NCBI GenBank assembly: GCA_030272585.1
Contig: BSYQ01000008.1
Location: forward strand, 1,860,001-1,924,000
Source of the DNA: Bryopsis sp. KO-2023
Taxonomy: Eukaryota; Chlorophyta; Ulvophyceae; Bryopsidales; Bryopsidaceae
DNA: 64,000 bases
Direction of reading: 5' to 3'
Shown: piece after piece, positions 58,405-64,000 of the stretch
Position numbering within the stretch: position 1 is the first letter of the stretch
Layout of the letters: every line of letters begins with the position of its first letter
The notes under the pieces: model-generated
Seen by the model: the letters and a program-made list of their open reading frames with translations, nothing else
What the model was told of the DNA's origin: nothing
Databases searched by the model: none
Program-made: the position numbers and the translations under genes

Positions 58405-58421
58405 ACCCCTTTCTACTTGTG
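58405..58421 (-). repeat. right terminal inverted repeat of the CACTA-like element
   Basis: ACCCCTTTCTACTTGTG, the exact complement of the left terminal repeat. It is followed by the TGT target copy. Confidence 0.92.
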
Positions 58422-58480
58422 TGTGTATGCCTGAATCATGATTTGCCAGCAATTTTTGCTTTTCCAGAAATCCCCCACCC
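58422..58480 (+). repeat. dispersed repeat, copy 2, right part
   Basis: TGTGTATGCCTGAATCATG through CCAGAAATCCCCCACCC matches the end of copy 1 (about 48616-48678), so the transposon split this copy. Confidence 0.85.
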
Positions 58481-59781
58481 ATTTCTATCCTCGTTCACCA
58501 ACCCCAACTTTTTACACCAACAATAACCTCATCAAAAAATAAACTGGATCCCTATTCATGAACCACCCCCCCCCCCCAAAAAAAAAGCTCACTTGCGGGA
58601 GTCTGCTTAGTCATACCAGAAAAAATTGACATCTCCCTCAACTGAAATAATTAAAAAACAAAGTGTCAAAAATGCTGCAAAAATGTCACCACTGACCCCC
58701 AACTTTCCACCCCCCCCCCCAAAAAAAAATACAATTACATGGTGCAAAAAGGAAAATTGCCATCAACCCCAGAACCAATAGGTCTTTCTGCATTCAACAC
58801 TTCAATTCAAGAGGAGAGGTTCCGGGAAAACAAGATATTTTTTCCATGTAAGCTTCCTTCTTTCGAATCAAAACCGCCTTGGACTTTTTCGACAAGCTGC
58901 TGGCTGCCTCCGTAACAAGTCCATATTTTGTGGTCGGCAATGTTGTGTACACAACAATATCCCCTTCAAAAAAAAAACAAAAAAAAACAAAAAAAAACAT
59001 CAATTACATTGTAAAAGAGATGCCACTCTACTCCCCAAACAAACAACACTGGCTGCCAACTGGTAGGTGTGCCATCCTAAGATTGAAGTAGATTTCGGCC
59101 AACATATTTCCAAACCCAGTAACGCCAACAGTAGCCACTTGTTTTTTCCTTTCGCTTCAATTTGCTTTTTTCTTTGCACATAAAGCCATGTTTCGTTTTA
59201 TTTTTTCCTGCCCCACTTTTTCGGGTATTTGCCAGATGTAGGTAATATAATGGTCCCATTATTTCAAGCATTCCTTTTCATGACAAGTCATAACAAAGCA
59301 TTGTTGCCGTCAACATTTCGATTTTTTTTTGTATATTTCCCGTTCCCAATTCACTTTAAGCTTGGATAAGTCAAATATCAGTGGTTTTGTTGGATTCAGT
59401 TTTGGAATTCCAGTACATTGTGGATCCCAGCGAACTCATGGGCCATACGGAATAAATCATCACTGTGTCGTACCCCGAATTATCGTGCAGTGATTTTCGA
59501 GGTGGGGTTATATATACATGTATATTCAACCCCACAAGAACAGAAACGTTTTCTATCTCTGAGGCTGACTTGATTCTGGCAACTGGACAAAAATCCCTAA
59601 GCGCACACTCCAAGTGTTGTTCCTGAGGCAAGCCATATTACTCTTGCAAGGAGCAAGAAAGTCTGTGGATTGCTTGTCGCGGGTAAAGGCAAGACCCAGC
59701 ACGGTAGCTCGAAAAACGCTCGCCTTTGATCTGAATGTATTTGCTTTTCACCATGCAGGAATATAACAAAAAAATCGAATC
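58481..59781. other. intergenic, SUN gene upstream
   Basis: AT-rich, with C-run/A-run junctions near 58567-58586 and 58711-58729. No gene supported. The last ~150 bp are the promoter side of the SUN-domain gene. Confidence 0.45.
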
Positions 59782-62272
59782 ATGGCAGGCCGCCGCAGGG
59801 GAAAGAAAACCAAATTGCAGAATCTCGAAGAAGGGCCGTCGGTGGCGCTGGCGCCGCCCCCGAGGACGAAACCGATCCTGGTTGGCGTGGAGTCGAACGT
59901 GAAATCTAGCCAGCAAGGGTCTCGACTTCCGTCACCTCCCTTATCGCAGACAAAAACCGACCCGCCGCCCTTCCCCAGAGCTCACAGGAATTCTCGCTTA
60001 AAGCCGGAGGGGGACGAAAATGGAAACGCGGGTCGAGGCAGCAATGTTGCGAACCGAGCGGTGAGAAATCGAATGGTGCTGCTCGAAAGTGGAGTTTCGT
60101 TTCAATGATTGGTTGGCTTGGCTGGATCGCAGAACTCAGGGATAGGCAGCGGAGTTGTGCAGAGGAGAGCGTCGAAAAGACCCAACACGCCACCGCAATG
60201 CGATAGGATCTCGTTGCGCAACGCCGCAGATCAGCGAGTCGACCGTGGGTTCAACCATTGCGAAATCGGTGGGATGGAAATGGCGGCGGCGGGGATCGTT
60301 CTGGTTTGTGTGGTTTTTGCTGTGATTGGAGTTTTTTCGGGCTCGAAGGAAATGGTGGAAAAGGTCGACTCGGCGCTGATCAACGTCACAACGCTGCATG
60401 AGGCCGTGAATCAAACCAAGGAGAAACAATCGGAGGCCGAAACCAGGCACGTGAATGTTTGGCTCATTCTTGAACGGAACATTATTCTTGCAGCCATCTT
60501 TTAACCACCTTGAGAATCGTCATAAGAAATATTTTTTTTGTAACCTTATTTATTGTTTTTTTTTATCGATAATGCCCATGTGCTATTGCCTGTCAGACAT
60601 GGTATGAGATATCAGGCTGCCTTTTTAGGATTTTCTTTCCTCCAGGGCAAAGAATTAATTAATTAAGAATTATTGATTTGTTGAACATGAGTCGACTGAA
60701 ATATCTTTTCGTTGATGTAGATTAGCATCAATGGAAAGGGCTTTGGACTCCATGGTGGAAAAATATGGGATGCTTCAAGAGGAGCCCACTCAAGAAGGGT
60801 ATCCTGCTTTTTTTTTCAATATATACATATATATCATGCCACAGCTTTGAAATCTGTTTTTTTCCCAAGCTTTCATTTTACTTTGCTGAGACCCCTGTTT
60901 TGAATCCAACCTTAAAATGGACGCCTGGGCCTTTTGCCCTCAAGTTCTGATGTGAAGTTTGGGTTTTTGCAACAGGGGGGAAGAGCCCGTGAACTGGTTT
61001 CGCAATCGAGTGGAGGAGATGGTTGAGGCGAAGCTGGATACTTATACTGCTGACATCACCGTGAGCAGAAACCCACTCTAATCTGTGCAAAACAGCAATA
61101 GGAATTGAAAACGGACCAATAGTTTCTTTTGCTGTGGATTGTTTGTTTATTGCCTGAAAACCGACCAAGTTTCTGTGGGTGTCGCTTGCCCTTACAAGCC
61201 GCAGTTCTATTGAGGAAACCCCTGAGCGGTTTTGCATTTCGTATACGAACTCACCCCAAAACAACAGGATTCTCTTGAGTTTAAGGTTGAAGGTGTTTGA
61301 TCATCAGGGGCTCCCTGACTACGCCCTCGCCACTGCTGGAGCCAGTGTTGTGGGGCATTCTACATTACTGCGTGGATTCCATCTGTGTTCCTGGAGCTCG
61401 TTTGCCCTTTGGCCTTGCTTCATCGAATTTTGCATGGAGTGTTCCAAAACTATGGGATTTGGCGCGCAAATGGTCCATCCCTTGGCCGACGAGGTGGAGC
61501 TTTGTTTAAACTGGACGAAATATCGAACAGAAAGAAGCAAAAACCAACACTTCCTGCAAATGTTTTGAAATTGTTTTTTGAACAAAACAAAAACAATCCG
61601 AGTATGTTTCTCAAACAGTTGGTTCTTCGACCTGGGACATTGCCTGGCCGATGCTTGCCTTTGGCGGGCTCGTCAGGGTACATCGATGTTCGCCTCAGAG
61701 CTCCTGTAGTTATAGCAGCGTTAACACTGGAGCACATCGATAAGCGTATCGCCTATGGGAGGCAGTGGAGCTCTGCTGTGAACGAGTTTGAAGTTTGGGG
61801 GTTCAACGCCACGAGAAAAGGAAAAGGTCTGGAGGGATTCGAGGAGCTGGGCCGATATGCGTTCGAGGAAGACGGCCGCCACGTGCAGACATTCGACATG
61901 GTCACTGATGGGAAGCTTCCAGTCAGCCACATTAGACTGAAGGTAAATCACTCATTCTCTGGCAAGGGCTACTCTTCTGGAATTTCCTGGAGGAAATTAT
62001 ATATGTTGTTTGTTTGTTTGTTTGAATTTCCTGGAGGAGTCATTTATTCATGAATTCAACGCTGATCAGTGTTACATGCTTTTTGATTCTTGTTTTAAAG
62101 ACTGCAGAAACAATTTTGGGTATATCTGTGTTTGATTGAACATGGCTTGGCTCATCCCCGTTCGCGATACAATTGTTTTGGTTTCAATGCATGTATGCAG
62201 ATCATCAGCAACCATGGCTTGGGGGACTATACCTGTTTGTACAGAATTCGAGTTCACGGAAACGAAATGTGA
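59782..62272 (+). CDS. SUN: SUN-domain nuclear envelope protein, 7 exons
   Basis: Exons: 59782-60060, 60133-60446, 60721-60798, 60976-61060, 61308-61493, 61619-61942, 62201-62272. Phases close and give 445 residues, near plant C-terminal SUN proteins (455-471). The N-terminal ~150 residues are basic and Pro/Ser-rich (nucleoplasmic). One membrane segment follows (AAAGIVLVCVVFAVIGVF), then a coiled coil (VNQTKEKQSEAETR, MERALDSMVEKY, NRVEEMVEAKLDTY). The C-terminal SUN domain has LPDYALATAGASVVGHS, RPGTLPGRCLPLAGSSGYID, LEHIDKRIAYGRQWSSAVNEF, VWGFN and ends NHGLGDYTCLYRIRVHG. SUN proteins sit in the inner nuclear membrane and bind KASH partners across the perinuclear space. The 60446 donor must be GC (AG/GCACGT) for the frame to hold. 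The exon at 61308 has an unusual Phe/Cys-rich insert and its borders are less sure. Confidence 0.9.
60447..60448 (+). promoter_or_regulatory. non-canonical GC splice donor
   Basis: CCAG/GCACGT. The nearby GT (60451) would put the next exon in a frame that fails at the following junction. The GC donor keeps the coiled-coil frame (LASMERALDSMVEKY) and closes phase downstream. Confidence 0.6.
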
Positions 62273-63242
62273 GGGATCAGTCCCTCCAGACGAAAACACA
62301 AGACGCCATGTTTGTGATACCTAAAAATAGATTGTGCTTGGCAGAGAATGACTTAATAGAAAGAGGCTAGAATAGGGTACTAAAATGGATATTATGAAGA
62401 TAGGACGGGTGTTGAATACATGACCACGCCATCCCAAATTCATGTTTTTCAAGGGGTTCAGTTTGTATTATGGTGATCGTTTCGCTGTCGGTTTGCGGTT
62501 GGGCAACTGTGGCTCGCCAGGCAATGTAATCATTGATTGAGTGAATGAGCTTTCTTTTCTTAAACCCCCCAAAAAATTTGGGGGGCTTGGTGAGTCTTTC
62601 GAAATTTGAATTCACAATGGGAACATGTGGCGCAAGGATATAGCAAGAAGGGAAAAGGGGTATATCTTGCTGCAGAAAAGAGACCAAACTGCACTCTTTC
62701 GTTGGGTTTTGTTTAATCCTTAATTCCTGATTATAATCCCTAATTAGGGAATTTGGTCCATATTGACAATTCTCAAGTGCAGGAGATAGGACCCAGACAG
62801 GGAAGGACTGATGACTTTTTAATGAGAATAATTCTTCAATGGGCTAGCTAAGTTAGCTCATTTCCTGCCTTTTTGTGTATGTGTGTATGGGGGGGGGGTG
62901 ATATATATTGACAAAATATCCCCCATTAAGTGATAAGACATTTATCTTGCCAGTGACTGGTCTATGCTTCATCTCACCATTTTTCCGCTCGCTGAGCCCG
63001 CACAACAGGCGCTTGGAAGCTTCCGGTCTTGCATTGCAATCACTTCCATTTTACATAACATAACATATTTTACATGCATAGTTGAACAAAATCCATTCCC
63101 AGGGTCTCATCATGTTACCTTGTTTCTCCGCTTCGTTGAATTGGTAAGGTATGTTGTGTCGTAAAAGAAAACCCACAGCTGCGTTTGCTGCTGTCAATAT
63201 AAACTCGTCGAGCCGCTGAAGTTGGGCCGCTGAAGTCTGAGA
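62273..63242. other. intergenic, SUN 3' flank and promoter of the Rieske gene
   Basis: Contains a stretch near 62610-62660 resembling 53085-53130 (TTCACAAT...GCAAGGATA...CAAGAAGGG), perhaps remnants of a shared repeat. A G run lies near 62889. No gene supported. Confidence 0.45.
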
Positions 63243-64000
63243 ATGCTTCCACTATCATCCCGCTTCCAGGCGACAGCGTGTCGCACTCCCTCCAGCGCGG
63301 TGTGGCGTTCATTTCCACGTAACGCTCTCAGGGACGTGAGTTACTATGGCTGGCGAGCTCCTGTCGCCAAGGCTCGCCCCGGGCACCTCGTCCGAACCAC
63401 GCAACTCGACAAAACCGTCGGGCAAGATGTCCCCCAACCGGAACGATCCGTCGAAACGGACGTCGAACCTTTGGACTGGACCAAGGCTTGGTACCCTGTC
63501 GCGATAGAGAGCGACCTGAACCCGATGGCGCCCAAGCCTATCGAGATCTTGGGTCGGGATATCGTGTTGTGGAACGAGAAGGGCGAGTGGCGGTGTTTCG
63601 AGGACGTGTGCCCGCACAGATTGGCCCCGCTTTCGGAAGGGAGGATCGAGCCGTCGGACGGGAGCTTGATGTGTTCGTATCATGGTTGGAGATTCGACGG
63701 GGGTGGCAATTGCGTCGACATTCCTCAAGTGAAAGCGAAAACACACGAGGAGGGCAGCCCATGCAAAAATAGCAGATCGAAAGTCACGACGTTCCCCACC
63801 AAGGTTGATTCTTCTAATATTGTCGGACGTTTTTTCCCCCTCTCTCAAATCCACCTGCATGCAAATCGGTGGTCAGAGGTGCCAAGGCTCCGCTAATCTG
63901 ATTAATCTAGATGGTTACTAATTTGATTTCGTTTGATAATTCTTATCTTTCTTGTTCACCGATGTCTGTGTTAAACATTTTTTCCCCTCTCTGTTGTTTG
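63243..64000 (+). CDS. pheophorbide a oxygenase-like Rieske monooxygenase, 5' part
   Basis: Exon 1 is 63243-63803 (187 codons, donor AAG/GTTGAT). The rest of the window is intron and the gene runs off the end. The first ~60 residues are rich in Arg/Ser/Ala (MLPLSSRFQATACRTPSSAV onward) with no signal peptide, as in a transit peptide. Then comes the PAO-type start LDWTKAWYPVAIESDL and the Rieske centre VCPHRLAPLSEGRI ... LMCSYHGWRFDGGGNC, giving C-x-H and C-x2-H ligands for a 2Fe-2S cluster. CPHRLAPLS, YHGW and the IPQ segment are typical of the PAO/PTC52/TIC55/CAO group. These plastid enzymes oxidise chlorophyll breakdown products or related tetrapyrroles. The mononuclear iron site and any C-terminal anchor lie beyond the window, so the exact member cannot be fixed. 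Confidence 0.88.

Larger units (their letters stand above)
56192..58421. mobile_element. non-autonomous CACTA-like (EnSpm) DNA transposon
   Basis: 2230 bp. The ends are perfect 17-bp terminal inverted repeats: CACAAGTAGAAAGGGGT at 56192-56208, and its complement at 58405-58421. TGT flanks both sides (56189-56191, 58422-58424), a 3-bp target duplication as expected for CACTA elements. Plant CACTA ends usually start CACTA followed by AGTAGAAA-like sequence, so these ends fit apart from one variant base. Removing the element and one TGT joins two halves of a repeat whose unbroken relative is at 48095-48678. The subterminal regions are packed with CGTGG/CCACG and GTCGTGAC units in both orientations. 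No transposase is recognisable in the 1.7-kb interior, so it probably moves only with help from elsewhere. Confidence 0.88.

Noticed and set aside
1-64000. CRISPR arrays, ribosome binding sites or operons
   Set aside because: The intron-rich nuclear gene structure excludes prokaryotic organisation; no regularly spaced direct repeats were seen.

Overview
Nuclear DNA of a photosynthetic eukaryote. Nine of the gene models are built from GT-AG introns, with one GC-AG intron, and their exon phases close exactly. Introns are AT-rich and full of homopolymer runs, while exons are richer in GC. The gene set mixes core eukaryotic functions (ESCRT-III, OST48, CK2 alpha, a PROPPIN, a SUN protein) with plastid functions: CP12, a J-domain plus 4Fe-4S protein, HflX, a rhodanese and a pheophorbide a oxygenase-like Rieske protein. 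The plastid proteins begin with plain transit-peptide-like leaders and show no hydrophobic signal peptide. That points to an alga with a primary plastid (early green alga, glaucophyte or red alga). I cannot name the species.

Layout. 0.9-3.7 kb (-): chalcone-isomerase-like protein. 3.9-10.9 kb (+): an unrecognised protein spread over 15 exons, divergent from the first gene. 12.2-14.5 kb (-): CHMP3/VPS24. 15.3-17.5 kb (-): OST48. 18.0-18.3 kb (+): CP12. 19.5-23.8 kb (+): HflX GTPase. 24.5-26.2 kb (+): plastid rhodanese. 26.2-29.8 kb: no firm gene. 29.8-30.5 kb (-): tail-anchored protein resembling the FBXO7/PI31 FP domain. 31.7-35.6 kb (+): CK2 alpha. 37.1-40.3 kb (+): ATG18/WIPI PROPPIN. 42.5-45.0 kb (+): J-domain/ferredoxin protein. 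45-59.8 kb: a gene-poor accessory block with a CACTA-like element nested inside an older repeat, a MITE-like element, a GC-rich island with RNA-like pairing, a LINE-like remnant, a coiled-coil gene with a frame break and a membrane protein of unknown family. 59.8-62.3 kb (+): SUN-domain protein. 63.2 kb to the end (+): 5' part of the Rieske oxygenase.

The genes are independent eukaryotic transcription units, not an operon. Several sit head to head: 3678-3907, 17484-18010 and 30490-31708 are likely shared promoter regions. The most unusual signals are non-coding. A short motif (core GCAAATGAGTGATATG) recurs inside introns of at least eight genes. Many exon junctions read AG/GT. T-run/G-run tracts tend to follow the direction of transcription. 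The accessory block carries structured, unassigned sequence.
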